Shown here: piece by piece, positions 28,101-36,784 of the stretch
Numbering within the stretch: the stretch's first letter is position 1
How the letters are laid out: each line of letters begins with the position of its first letter
Source of the DNA: Dictyobacter arantiisoli
Lineage (GTDB): Bacteria; Chloroflexota; Ktedonobacteria; Ktedonobacterales; Ktedonobacteraceae
DNA: 64,000 nt
Direction: 5' to 3'
NCBI RefSeq assembly: GCF_008326305.1
Contig: NZ_BIXY01000003.1
Span: forward strand, 62,001-126,000
Program-made: the position numbers and the translations under genes
Notes under the pieces: model-generated
What the model was told of the DNA's origin: nothing
Databases searched by the model: none
The model's input: the letters and a program-made list of their open reading frames with translations, nothing else

Positions 28101-28128
28101 TTGACAACCGGCATTGAACGGTTAATAC
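28101..28128 (+). promoter_or_regulatory. Promoter of the MaoC gene pair
   Basis: A -35 TTGACA (28101-28106) and a -10 TAATAC (28123-28128) are 16 bp apart, 57 bases before the first MaoC-like start. Confidence 0.6.
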
Positions 28129-28184
28129 TGAGTGCGCGAGTTGCCTCTATGGTAGCGCATGTGATGTACAAAGGAGTTCTGGCT

Positions 28185-28622
28185 ATGTTTGATAAAAGTA
28201 AGATTGGACAAAGTTTCCCGCCCTTTACTGTGAGGGTGGAGCGTTGTAAGGTCTACGAATTAGCCCTGGCAATCGGGGATACAAATCCTATTTATCATGA
28301 TCTGGCAGCCGCGCAGGCCGCTGGCTATGCGGATGTGCCCTTGCCTCCCACTTTTCCGACCGTGCTCAATTTTTGGGGTAATACCCTGATGTGGCAACAA
28401 TTGGCTGAAACTGGCATTCAGATTGCTCAGGTGCTGCATGGGGAAGAGGCGTATGAGTATCTCGCGCCCATTGTCGCTAATGATGTGTTGACGGGTGTGA
28501 TGTCGATTGTGGATGGGAAGAGTCGTCCCTCTATGGATATCGTGACCGTCGAAACTCGTTATACCAATCAACGCAACGAATCTGTCTTGAACGTGAAAAC
28601 GATGTTTATCGTGCGGGAATAG
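28185..28622 (+). CDS. MaoC/FAS1-like dehydratase, N-terminal-type subunit
   Basis: This 145-aa hot-dog-fold protein matches the N-terminal MaoC-like dehydratase family. DTNPIYHDLAAAQAAGY and PLPPTFPTVLNFW are typical. Such subunits pair with a catalytic MaoC partner to hydrate or dehydrate enoyl/hydroxyacyl thioesters, as in HadA/HadB; the partner here is the next gene, 81 bp away. The start at 28185 has AAGGAG upstream. It is divergent from accC, placing it in a lipid-metabolism neighbourhood. Confidence 0.85.
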   Translation: MFDKSKIGQSFPPFTVRVERCKVYELALAIGDTNPIYHDLAAAQAAGYADVPLPPTFPTVLNFWGNTLMWQQLAETGIQIAQVLHGEEAYEYLAPIVANDVLTGVMSIVDGKSRPSMDIVTVETRYTNQRNESVLNVKTMFIVRE

Positions 28623-28703
28623 CTGCGACTGGTTGTATCTCTAGAAGATCAAGATGTGCGCATCTCTGGTCTGATCTATTGACTTCAATTGAAGGAGAAA
28701 AAC

Positions 28704-29156
28704 ATGACAACGCATGCCAATATTCCAACCAGCCGCTATTTCGAGGATGTGCAGGTTGGAGATGTGATTCCACAGTTAGTGAAATCGCCAATCACGCATC
28801 AACAATTGGTGCGCTATTCGGGAGCCTCAGGCGATTTTAATCCCTTGCATACTGACCCCAGGGTCGGTGAGGCCGTTGGGACGGGTGGTATCATCGCCCA
28901 TGGAATGCTGATTATGGGTTTCGTCGGCCAGATGCTGAGCGATTATACTGGCCCATTGCCATTACAGAAATTTGGGGTGCGCTTCAAAGGTATGACCCAT
29001 CTTGAGGATGTCATCACATGCACAGGTACAATCACCGATAAATATGAAGCTGATGGAAAAGGCTATATTAAAGGTAAGGTACAGGCGAAAGATCAAACTG
29101 GCGATGTAAAAGTTGCTGGTACTTTTGTTGCTGCCCTGCCTTATCGAAACGCTTGA
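28704..29156 (+). CDS. MaoC-like (R)-hydroxyacyl dehydratase, catalytic subunit
   Basis: This 150-aa hot-dog protein carries the MaoC hydratase signature. In SGDFNPLHTDPRVGE the Asp and His are the usual catalytic pair, and IIAHGMLIMGFVG follows. With the preceding gene it probably forms a heterodimeric 3-hydroxyacyl dehydratase for chain elongation (HadAB-like). A strong AAGGAG site sets the start at 28704. The exact substrate cannot be told. Confidence 0.88.
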   Translation: MTTHANIPTSRYFEDVQVGDVIPQLVKSPITHQQLVRYSGASGDFNPLHTDPRVGEAVGTGGIIAHGMLIMGFVGQMLSDYTGPLPLQKFGVRFKGMTHLEDVITCTGTITDKYEADGKGYIKGKVQAKDQTGDVKVAGTFVAALPYRNA

Positions 29157-29418
29157 GCCTGTATTCAGATTCCCTGTCTATTATCAACTCACCATGTACC
29201 ATCATACATTATTCCAGAGGCTCAACACGCGAGCCTCTTCTCTTTCTAACTTCCCTCTAGCCTAAAAAGATTGATTTATGTTCATTTTATCTTCCTTATG
29301 GTAAAATAATAAAGTGAATACTTATCTTTGTAAGTGACAGTACTTTCATAGATATCATAGATATCTTTCAATATGAGAGGCTTTTGGTTGGCTCTACCGC
29401 AACGAAGTGGAGGAGAGC

Positions 29419-30615
29419 GTGCGCTATCCAAATGCTATATTTTATTACACTTTAAATATATCTTTCCTGGCGCAATTGTGCTGGACAGTGGTCGCAGCAC
29501 TCATTTCGCTCGTCCTCGTCGTGTACACTCCCTGGCTCGGACATAATCCTATCATCTTTGTGATACCGGCTATCCTGGCAACCTGGATCTTTGAAGGCAC
29601 TGGCTTGTTTATCTGTCTGTTTGTATTGTTGTGCCTGTCCGGTCTGAATTATATTATGCAGATGGGCTTTGTCTGGCCCCCAGCTTCTCATCTTCTGGTG
29701 TGGAGTATCGATACATTCATATGCATACTCATTGGATTAATTGTGAATGCGCTGCGCGCTATATTACTGGTCACTTTACAGGCAAAAGAAATTGCGGAAA
29801 GCAAGTACGAGGAACAGTGCCGCGTGGCTGAGGTGAAAGATGAGTTTCTCCAGAAAGTCAACCATGAGTTGCGCACACCCTTGACGGCGCTGTATGGATA
29901 TCTTGAGTTGTTGCTAGAACACGGTGAGCAGTTAGATACGGAGATTCGTACAACCTTCTTACAGCATGCCATGCAGGGTTGTGATGAGTTGCAGTTACTG
30001 GTCAATAACGTCCTGGACACAATGAGCAACGAAAAAGATCGCCCTTCGCCCTATACAGAACAACTGCCCGTCCGAGATATCCTCTTTGAGGTATTGGAGC
30101 GCTTTGATCCCAAGAGCGTGCAGGAGCATTCCATTTATGTGGATGTTCCTGATTATATTGTGGTGCAGGGAAATGCTCAGTATCTCCGCCAGATTTTACG
30201 GAACCTGCTGGCAAATGCCTTCAAGTATGCCCCTGCACATACGCCGATCACAGTCAGTGCGGCTTTGAATGGCATGGTGGTTCATCCTCTCCATGCAGCT
30301 CCTGAAATCTGTATCAGTGTGCGGGATGTGGGCCCTGGTATACCCGAGGATGAAATGCCTTTGCTGTTTAAACAGTTTGTGCGTTTACGGCGCGAGACCA
30401 GTGGGCGCGTAGGCGGTTCGGGTCTGGGACTTTTTTTGAGCAAGCAATTTGTCGAGGCAATGGGTGGTCATATCTGGGTTGAGAGCGCGGGAATTGAAGG
30501 TCAGGGAAGTTGTTTCTCGTTCACATTGCCGTGTGTGATACGGCCGAAAGTCCAGGCCAAAACCTCTCCCGATGATTTTACCCAGTTTAACTCATCCGTA
30601 TCACTGCCATCGTAG
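29419..30615 (+). CDS. Membrane sensor histidine kinase
   Basis: This protein of about 398 aa has three or four N-terminal membrane spans within residues 10-130. A HisKA domain follows with the phospho-acceptor His in VNHELRTPLTALYGYLELL. Its HATPase domain has NLLANAFKYAP (N box), DVGPGIPEDE (G1) and GGSGLGLFLSK (G2), so it looks functional. No extracellular sensor domain of size is present, so it may sense within the membrane. The GTG start at 29419 has GGAGG upstream; another GTG lies at 29407. No response regulator is adjacent. Confidence 0.9.
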   Translation: MRYPNAIFYYTLNISFLAQLCWTVVAALISLVLVVYTPWLGHNPIIFVIPAILATWIFEGTGLFICLFVLLCLSGLNYIMQMGFVWPPASHLLVWSIDTFICILIGLIVNALRAILLVTLQAKEIAESKYEEQCRVAEVKDEFLQKVNHELRTPLTALYGYLELLLEHGEQLDTEIRTTFLQHAMQGCDELQLLVNNVLDTMSNEKDRPSPYTEQLPVRDILFEVLERFDPKSVQEHSIYVDVPDYIVVQGNAQYLRQILRNLLANAFKYAPAHTPITVSAALNGMVVHPLHAAPEICISVRDVGPGIPEDEMPLLFKQFVRLRRETSGRVGGSGLGLFLSKQFVEAMGGHIWVESAGIEGQGSCFSFTLPCVIRPKVQAKTSPDDFTQFNSSVSLPS

Positions 30616-30718
30616 CTGGTTTCCTTATACCCTCCATGCTATACTTTTATAGCAACTCTCTAAGAGGATATCAAATTTCCAGTCCCATTGAGGCCCTGGT
30701 GCTCGCCTGTAGGCAGAC

Positions 30719-30780
30719 GCAGGTGTGAAAACTCATGTGTTCTTCATGAACGATTTTTTGCACCGATGATGCTCAAAAAC
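30719..30780. repeat. Two inverted fragments of the palindrome-module 5' block
   Basis: Bases 30719-30737 read as the reverse complement of the block CATGAGTTTTC-x-CACCTGC. Bases 30741-30780 (TCTTCATGAA, then TTGCACCGATGATGCTCAAA) match the same block in forward orientation. The two face each other, and the stem is absent. They sit just before the GlcD-GlcE start. Confidence 0.55.
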
Positions 30781-30795
30781 GGAAAGGTTGGCGTG

Positions 30796-33429
30796 ATGTT
30801 AAAAGAAAGCACTCTGCATATCTTGAAAAGATTTCTGCCGCCTGGACGCGTGTTGACAGATAGGGCGACGCTGATCTCTTATGAGGCTGATGGTGGCCTG
30901 GATAAGGGGCTGCCTGAAGCTGTGGTCTTTCCTCGTTCCAGGGAAGAGGTTATTGCGGTGATGCGTTGGGCTGCGGTCTATGGCGTGCCTTTGATTGCGC
31001 GAGGTGCTGGTACCGGTCTGTCAGGTGGCGCGGTCGCGGAACAGGGCGGCATGATTGTTGAGTTTGTGCATATGAATCGTCTCCAGGAGATCGATGCCGT
31101 TGGGCGGAGCGCGGTGGTTGAGCCAGCGTTGATTAATCTACGTCTGGACGAACGGGCACAGACATTGGATCTCTACTTTCCGCCCGATCCTTCAAGTCAG
31201 CGGGCCTCGACGATGGGTGGGAATGTGGCAGAGAATTCGGGTGGTCCCCATTGCTTTAAATATGGAGTGACGACGAATTATGTCATAGGCATGCAGGTGG
31301 TATTGTCGGATGGGGAGTGCATTCAGGTTGGTGGACGCGCGTTTGATTATCCCGAGTATGATTTTTGTGGATTGATTACTGGTAGCGAGGGTATGCTGGC
31401 CTTGTTGACGTCGATTTCGCTGCGCTTGCTGCGTCGTCCACCTGCCGTAAAGACCTTGCTGGCGATCTTTGATTCAGTGGAACAGGCCGGGGTAGCTGTT
31501 TCGGCTGTGATTGCCGCCGGACTTATGCCAGCCACCATGGAGATGATGGATCAGCAGATTGTGCGCATTATTGAGCCGTTCGCACATGCTAACCTGCCGC
31601 TGGATGCTGGCGCGGTACTGATTATCGAGTTTGATGGCTATCCAGAGAGCCTGGATGGACAGTTGCGCGAAGTATTGGATATTCTGGAATCCCATGGCGG
31701 GAAAGATATGCGTGTGGCCCGAACTGAAGAAGAGCGGGCAAAGATCTGGCTGGCCCGTAAAAGCGCAGCGGGCGCGATTGCCCGTGAGGTTCCGGCTCAA
31801 TATACGGTTGATATCACGGTTCCTCGGAGCCGACTGGCTGAGATGCTGATGGAGGCTAATCGTGTAGGGGAGGAGTTACAGCTACGTATGGGCCATGTTT
31901 TCCACGCCGGGGATGGCAATTTGCATCCTATGCTCCTGGTTCCCGAACCGGGTGATCCTGTTTTGATGGCGCGTATCCATGCGGGCGGCCGCGAGATGGC
32001 ACGCTGCTGCGTGGCGATGGGTGGGAGTATCACAGGAGAGCATGGTGTGGGGATTGAGAAACGCGACTTTATGCCCTTGATGCATAACGCTGCCGAGATG
32101 CTGGCTATGTGGGATATCAAGCAGGTCTTTGATCCTCGCTGCCTCTTGAATCCTGGCAAGATTTTTCCCCTGCCCGCGCCAGATGAGCCTGGTCCTTATG
32201 CCGGTTATATTCCTTTGGAACAGCAAGTGCCCGCTGTGGCTGAGATAACGAATCAAGGCTATACCCCGGCTACCGCTGAAGAGGCGGCGCGACAATTACA
32301 GGCACTGACCAGGGCGCGTCAACCAGTTACAATCACCAGTGCTCCATTAGCTGCTGAACAGATCGGCCCCAGGCGCTATCTCAGTACCTCGGCACTCCAG
32401 GGCATCTCTACCTATGCTCCCGAGGATCTCTCTATGACCGTCGGCGCGGGCACACCGCTTACAGAGATACATACATTTCTGCGTGCACATGGCAAGCATG
32501 TACCGCTGGTCGCGCCATGGCCGGATATGACGATTGGAGATCTGGTGGCGTCCAATGTAAACGCTCCTTTGCGTATGCGCTATGGTGCGGTACGGGATAT
32601 TGTGCTCTGTGCCACCGTCGCCCTGGCAGATGGACGCGTCATTCGGACTGGCCGCCCGATTGTCAAAAATGTGGCAGGCTTTGATCTGACCAAGGTGTTT
32701 GTGGGATCGTATGGGACGCTGGGCCTCTTGACCGATATCTCCCTTAAAGTATTATCCTTACCGCGCTGCAAACGCACCTTGCTCTTTCCTGTCGAGGATC
32801 TCAGCAGTGGACTGCGCTGGGGACAGGAGATGCTCCATCTGGCCTTAACGGCATCCGCTGTGGTATTGATCAGTGACGTCACAACCTATGAGCTAACGCA
32901 TACTCCTTACACACTGGCCTATACCGCCGAGGGTGTGCTGGAGGATGTAGAGGCCGAACTGGCACAGGTGCAGACATCCTTATTGCATCTGGGGGCACCG
33001 CAGCCTGTTCTTACGGAGACGCTGACGGGTAGTGATCTCTGGTCGCAACTGATCGGTGCACCGCATGCGGCTGCTACATGTGTCGTACGCATTGGAATTC
33101 CTGCTAGAGATCTGGTACTGTACAGTGAGCAGCAAGCCGCGCTCCTGCAAGAGGGAACATATATCGTGGATATCGCCAATGGTTTTATCTACGTGGTGCG
33201 TCAGTACACAACCCTTGCCGAGCTGCAAAACTGGTTGGATGCCTTGCGTCAACCAGCCCTCGCTCTGGGTGGATATGTATTGGTGATGGCACAACCAGCG
33301 GCAATGCGCGGACAGATCGACTGCCGGGGCTATCAGCCAGGTAGCCAGGCAGTGATGCAACGTTTGAAAGCTCAATGGGACCCGGCTGGCATACTCAATT
33401 CAGAGGCGTTCATCCTCACCAGACGCTAA
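30796..33429 (+). CDS. Fused glycolate oxidase subunits GlcD-GlcE
   Basis: The protein is about 877 aa. Residues 1-460 are a complete GlcD-type FAD-linked oxidase: FAD-binding ARGAGTGLSGGAV and NVAENSGGPHCFKYG, then HVFHAGDGNLHPML and GEHGVGIEKRDFM. From about residue 500 a second, GlcE-like FAD-binding domain follows (TVGAGTPLTEIHTFL, FDLTKVFVGSYGTLG). In most bacteria these are separate subunits that work with the iron-sulfur subunit GlcF to oxidise glycolate or D-lactate. No glcF follows here. The start at 30796 has GGAAAGG upstream. Confidence 0.87.
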   Translation: MLKESTLHILKRFLPPGRVLTDRATLISYEADGGLDKGLPEAVVFPRSREEVIAVMRWAAVYGVPLIARGAGTGLSGGAVAEQGGMIVEFVHMNRLQEIDAVGRSAVVEPALINLRLDERAQTLDLYFPPDPSSQRASTMGGNVAENSGGPHCFKYGVTTNYVIGMQVVLSDGECIQVGGRAFDYPEYDFCGLITGSEGMLALLTSISLRLLRRPPAVKTLLAIFDSVEQAGVAVSAVIAAGLMPATMEMMDQQIVRIIEPFAHANLPLDAGAVLIIEFDGYPESLDGQLREVLDILESHGGKDMRVARTEEERAKIWLARKSAAGAIAREVPAQYTVDITVPRSRLAEMLMEANRVGEELQLRMGHVFHAGDGNLHPMLLVPEPGDPVLMARIHAGGREMARCCVAMGGSITGEHGVGIEKRDFMPLMHNAAEMLAMWDIKQVFDPRCLLNPGKIFPLPAPDEPGPYAGYIPLEQQVPAVAEITNQGYTPATAEEAARQLQALTRARQPVTITSAPLAAEQIGPRRYLSTSALQGISTYAPEDLSMTVGAGTPLTEIHTFLRAHGKHVPLVAPWPDMTIGDLVASNVNAPLRMRYGAVRDIVLCATVALADGRVIRTGRPIVKNVAGFDLTKVFVGSYGTLGLLTDISLKVLSLPRCKRTLLFPVEDLSSGLRWGQEMLHLALTASAVVLISDVTTYELTHTPYTLAYTAEGVLEDVEAELAQVQTSLLHLGAPQPVLTETLTGSDLWSQLIGAPHAAATCVVRIGIPARDLVLYSEQQAALLQEGTYIVDIANGFIYVVRQYTTLAELQNWLDALRQPALALGGYVLVMAQPAAMRGQIDCRGYQPGSQAVMQRLKAQWDPAGILNSEAFILTRR

Positions 33430-33559
33430 GGGCTACCTCAATGGCTGTTGTTCAGTATCCTTTTTCCAATCTCTTGCGTGCCCTATCATAAGAAGGAATT
33501 TTTGCTTCTCCCTTATAATCCTGCCAGGACATACAACGTAAAATGAAGGAGAATCTGCT

Positions 33560-33793
33560 ATGCCAGAGGATAAAAAACAACCAGAGAAGCCTCTGAAGTC
33601 AGATGAGGCAACCCTGACCGGTGCTCAGGGGAACACAGGGCAATATGGACAAGGACAGTATGATAGCGAGGGCAATCCCGATCCTCATGGTCCGCAAGCC
33701 AAACAATTAGCTGCAGATGAGCCAGCACAAAATCCTAAAAAAGCATCATCAGCCAAACAGACAGCCCGACAATCCGAAGTTCCCCAGGATTAG
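33560..33793 (+). CDS. Small disordered hydrophilic protein
   Basis: This 77-aa protein is almost all polar (Lys, Gln, Glu, Asp, Gly, Pro) and has no hydrophobic core, membrane span or known motif. It has a good AAGGAG site before the ATG. It may be stress-related or an intrinsically disordered protein, but I do not recognise it. Confidence 0.6.
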   Translation: MPEDKKQPEKPLKSDEATLTGAQGNTGQYGQGQYDSEGNPDPHGPQAKQLAADEPAQNPKKASSAKQTARQSEVPQD

Positions 33794-33818
33794 CAATTCT
33801 TTTATGGTTGCTTGCAAG

Positions 33819-33885
33819 TTATCCACACTCTTGAACATTTGTCCACATAGTTATCCACAATTGGCTTTTTATGTGGATAACTATG
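33819..33885. promoter_or_regulatory. Cluster of DnaA boxes
   Basis: Three perfect TTATCCACA sites lie at 33819-33827 (+), 33851-33859 (+) and 33872-33880 (-). A one-mismatch site, TTGTCCACA, is at 33839-33847. The second and third sites are embedded in a 14-bp inverted repeat (33846-33859 and 33872-33885). DnaA initiator binding is inferred. Confidence 0.65.
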
Positions 33886-33996
33886 GCTGATCTGGTTGTA
33901 TCACTAAGCGGTCTCTGTTTCGTATTCTAAGAAAGATCCCTATTCCTCTCAGTAAACCTCCTCAGATAGCCTCCAACCTTAGAATAAGATAAGTGT

Positions 33997-34052
33997 AGCT
34001 TAGGATTAGATTAAAAATAGAATATTAGAGATTTTTAATCTAATCCTAAGCT
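33997..34052. repeat. 22-bp AT-rich inverted repeat
   Basis: The arms 33997-34018 and 34031-34052 are perfectly complementary around a 12-nt AT-rich loop. The arms are about 73% AT. It lies 111 bp downstream of the DnaA-box cluster and upstream of the sigma-factor gene. Confidence 0.85.
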
Positions 34053-34178
34053 TGTGCTAAGCACTTAAATTTACGCTTAGAGAGCCTTATGGTAGAGCTT
34101 TTAAGCTCAAAAAACGCTTGCAATTTCCCTCAAATATCCCTATGCTATAGGAGTCAAAAGAAAGTGAGGTTGTTAATT

Positions 34179-34817
34179 ATGCAAGTTAAAGAACGTACAC
34201 GAGTCCAGAAAACACAGACACATGAGATTACTGATGGAATGTTGGTTACACGTACACTCGCAGGTGATCAGGGTTCATTTGAACTATTAGTGAACCGTTA
34301 CAATACACCCCTCTTCAATTTTATCTGTCATTTGTTGGGTGATTATGATCTGGCCTGTGATGTATCGCAGCAGGTGTTCTTGCAATTATATATTTCGATG
34401 CCAACTTTACGTACCGGTGAGCCATTGAAAGCCTGGCTGTTCCAGGTCGCTCGTAACCGTTGTTTGGATGAGTTGCGTCGCAAACGTTCCATTCACTTCT
34501 CTGAGTTGGAGGCCAGTCGGGATGATGACGATCTGTCTCCTCTAGATATTATGCCGGATGCACAGCCACTGCCAGATGAGATGGCGGAGCGCAGTGATCT
34601 TCAGCAGGCATTACGCGAGGCTATCGATGCCTTACCCCCGAAATTCCGTTCGGTGGTATTGTTGCGCTATTCCAGTCAATTGAGCTTCTCTGAAATTGGG
34701 AAAGCTTTAAACATGCCTGAGGCGACCGCCAAGACCTATTTCCAGCGCGCACGTCCACTGCTGCGTACAGCGATGGCCAGCCATTGGAAACCCGAATTGA
34801 ATGAGGCGGCTTCTTAG
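34179..34817 (+). CDS. ECF-type RNA polymerase sigma factor
   Basis: This protein of about 212 aa directs RNA polymerase to specific promoters. Region 2 is clear (FELLVNRYNTPLFNFICHLL, DVSQQVFLQLY, KAWLFQVARNRCLDELRRK). Region 4 carries a helix-turn-helix (SFSEIGKALNMPEATAKTYF). ECF sigma factors are usually held by an anti-sigma protein; the small 70-aa protein just downstream is a possible partner, though it has no membrane span. The start at 34179 has GTGAGGT upstream. Confidence 0.93.
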   Translation: MQVKERTRVQKTQTHEITDGMLVTRTLAGDQGSFELLVNRYNTPLFNFICHLLGDYDLACDVSQQVFLQLYISMPTLRTGEPLKAWLFQVARNRCLDELRRKRSIHFSELEASRDDDDLSPLDIMPDAQPLPDEMAERSDLQQALREAIDALPPKFRSVVLLRYSSQLSFSEIGKALNMPEATAKTYFQRARPLLRTAMASHWKPELNEAAS

Positions 34818-35040
34818 TATTCTGTTAGATTGGCTTTGTGAAGCGGGATTGGATTGTCCGCAGGTGGCATGCAAATGAAGAGAAACAGCATACCAGCTTA
34901 ACAGGTAGCTTGAGATGGTTCTGTAGAAGTTTAGAATTAGCGGCCTCTTTCCTGAGAAAACTTGGAAAACTGAAACTTCTTTCTAAGGTTATTCGTGTTA
35001 AAGACAGATAACGAATATGAATAACTTTAAGGGAGTTCTT

Positions 35041-35253
35041 ATGAAGAACATATCGCTGGACCTGTTGGCTGTTGATGTAACCGATGATGCTGCTCTTGAT
35101 GCAATGCTAGAAAAATTAGAGCAAATGGAGCCGCCAGTAGATATGGTTAGCCGCGTGTTGAATGCGGTCTCACAACTTCCTTTGACCTATGGCGCGCCCG
35201 TCGCGCTTGTGCCGTCCTGGCACGAGCTTGAGGTTGTTGCGCTAGCGGAATAG
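35041..35253 (+). CDS. Small protein downstream of the sigma factor
   Basis: This 70-aa acidic, hydrophobic-patterned protein follows the ECF sigma gene by 224 bp and has a GGGAG site. It is helical (ALDAMLEKLEQMEPP) with no membrane span or cysteine cluster, so it is not a typical ZAS anti-sigma factor. Its position suggests a regulator of the sigma factor, which is inference. A terminator follows. Confidence 0.55.
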   Translation: MKNISLDLLAVDVTDDAALDAMLEKLEQMEPPVDMVSRVLNAVSQLPLTYGAPVALVPSWHELEVVALAE

Positions 35254-35320
35254 GCATATACCAGGATAACAAAGAACTACATAATAAAAACAACCACACC
35301 AGATTAAACACGAACTCTTT

Positions 35321-35350
35321 AGGCAAGGCAATGTGACCTTGCCTTTTCTT
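35321..35350 (+). terminator. Intrinsic terminator after the sigma-factor unit
   Basis: The 8-bp stem AGGCAAGG/CCTTGCCT (8-nt loop) is followed by TTTCTTT. Confidence 0.75.
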
Positions 35351-35732
35351 TGTCTGTAGTAAGAATACCAATACAATTGGATAGCATGTTGATAACTTCA
35401 TTCTTTCTCTCAGTTTCATTCATCTATGGGACGCCGTACCTTCTTAACATAGATGCGCTCGGATTGCCGCTGAAGGCGGTAACGGGAGGGAATGAGGAAC
35501 AGGGTTTTCCAATGAGCAGGATGCCAAATCCAACGCCTGTTTCATTGATTTGTAGCCTCGTCTCCACGTGTGAGAACTGGAAGATCTTGGAACGAGGGGT
35601 TATTGATTGGATTATTTACATATGATGTACTATAATACAACATGTATCGACGAAGATCATCGTAGCGGTTGAAACCCGGATGCCATACTGAATGGACAGT
35701 TATGCCAGCATCAACGAGAAGGGGAATAAACA
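35351..35732. other. Intergenic region
   Basis: No gene is convincing here. An open frame of 91 codons at 35350 has no ribosome-binding site and an unlikely composition. A short GC-rich stretch near 35462 (GATTGCCGCTGAAGGCGGTA) resembles the dispersed repeats seen near 24650. Confidence 0.4.
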
Positions 35733-36101
35733 ATGTACTCATTGGCTGTAAATATGTCTGCGGCCCAGATTGCCCAGGTGCGCCTGACCATGGTCATCGT
35801 TTTTGTGATCATAAGCATCATCTGTGAAGGTTGTTGCATCTACTTTGTACCCAAACTGGCCTTCTTAAACAAGCTACAGCGCAGACCCCGACACTGGTAT
35901 CAGCAACCTCTCTACTGGTATCTCCCCGGCCTGCTCTTCTTAATTCTATCCAACATCTTTGACATATTGATAATTACTAATAAATTGTATAAAGAATATG
36001 CTATCTTTTCGCTATTGTTTACCTTCTTAATTATCAGCTTCGGCCTATTTTATGCCAGCATGTTACTGCTCAACCGCCGCATCCACACTATAAAGCTGTA
36101 G
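35733..36101 (+). CDS. Small three-span membrane protein
   Basis: This 122-aa protein has hydrophobic spans near residues 16-38, 64-85 and 90-112. The loop between the first two is basic (KLQRRPRHWYQQP). It starts at ATG with a good GAAGGGG site. No family is recognised, and the function is unknown. Confidence 0.6.
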   Translation: MYSLAVNMSAAQIAQVRLTMVIVFVIISIICEGCCIYFVPKLAFLNKLQRRPRHWYQQPLYWYLPGLLFLILSNIFDILIITNKLYKEYAIFSLLFTFLIISFGLFYASMLLLNRRIHTIKL

Positions 36102-36211
36102 TATCTGATGGATCGTGCCAACTGTTTACCGAACAACGCTCTATGTGAGTACCTGAACGGGGTCGTCCGGGTGCTCTTCATTTTATACTGGCGCTAGCAT
36201 TCATAACGTGT

Positions 36212-36784
36212 TCAATCCTCCAATTCCAGATACACTTTGTGATAAATATCCCGCACCAATAACGTTGTATCTATGCTCGTAAGCTCTACCACATCATCCT
36301 CATCCGCATAAAGAAAGTGCTCCCACTTAGAAATGCCAGAGCGATGATGATGCTCAACGAAGTGCTTACGCGAATCTACAAACACAATTTCCTGCACCGT
36401 AGGATGCTGCTGATAGGCTAAAAGCTTCTCGCCTCGATCGATCTTCTCCGTAGAAGGCGAGTGTACCTCCACGATAACCGCAGGAGCTTCAATCGACTTT
36501 TTGCGCTTCCTATCTTCTAGATCGCAAGAGATAGAGACATCAGGATAGTAAATACGCTTCTGGGAGAATTCTACGGCTACATCGGAGCCATACACATTGC
36601 AACTGGTTGCATATAAAGCGCGATCAAGCAAACCAGCAATCCTGGCTGCAATCTGGGCATGGGCAGGAGAACCCCCGGTCATCATACGAATGTCGCCATC
36701 CACATATTCATATTTTTGATCCGGCAAGTTTGCTGCAATGTGCCAATACTCATCCAGGCTATAGAAGTGCTGTGGATCGAACAT
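36212..36784 (-). CDS. Uma2-family (DUF820) restriction-endonuclease-like protein
   Basis: This protein of about 190 aa has the PD-(D/E)XK-like fold found in Uma2/DUF820 proteins. The conserved start EYWHIAANLPDQKYEYVDGD, YYPDVSISCD, and the catalytic-type pair in APAVIVEVHSPSTE match. The biological role of the family is not settled. The ATG at 36784 has AAGGA upstream, and another ATG three codons earlier is possible. It stands alone. Confidence 0.85.
   Translation of the reverse strand: MFDPQHFYSLDEYWHIAANLPDQKYEYVDGDIRMMTGGSPAHAQIAARIAGLLDRALYATSCNVYGSDVAVEFSQKRIYYPDVSISCDLEDRKRKKSIEAPAVIVEVHSPSTEKIDRGEKLLAYQQHPTVQEIVFVDSRKHFVEHHHRSGISKWEHFLYADEDDVVELTSIDTTLLVRDIYHKVYLELED

Noticed and set aside
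33794-34178. Calling this the chromosomal origin
   Set aside because: DnaA boxes alone are not proof; no dnaA, dnaN or rpmH is adjacent. Reported as a finding instead.
35350-35625. 91-codon open frame
   Set aside because: No ribosome-binding site, no recognisable domain, and it overlaps a repeat-like GC stretch.
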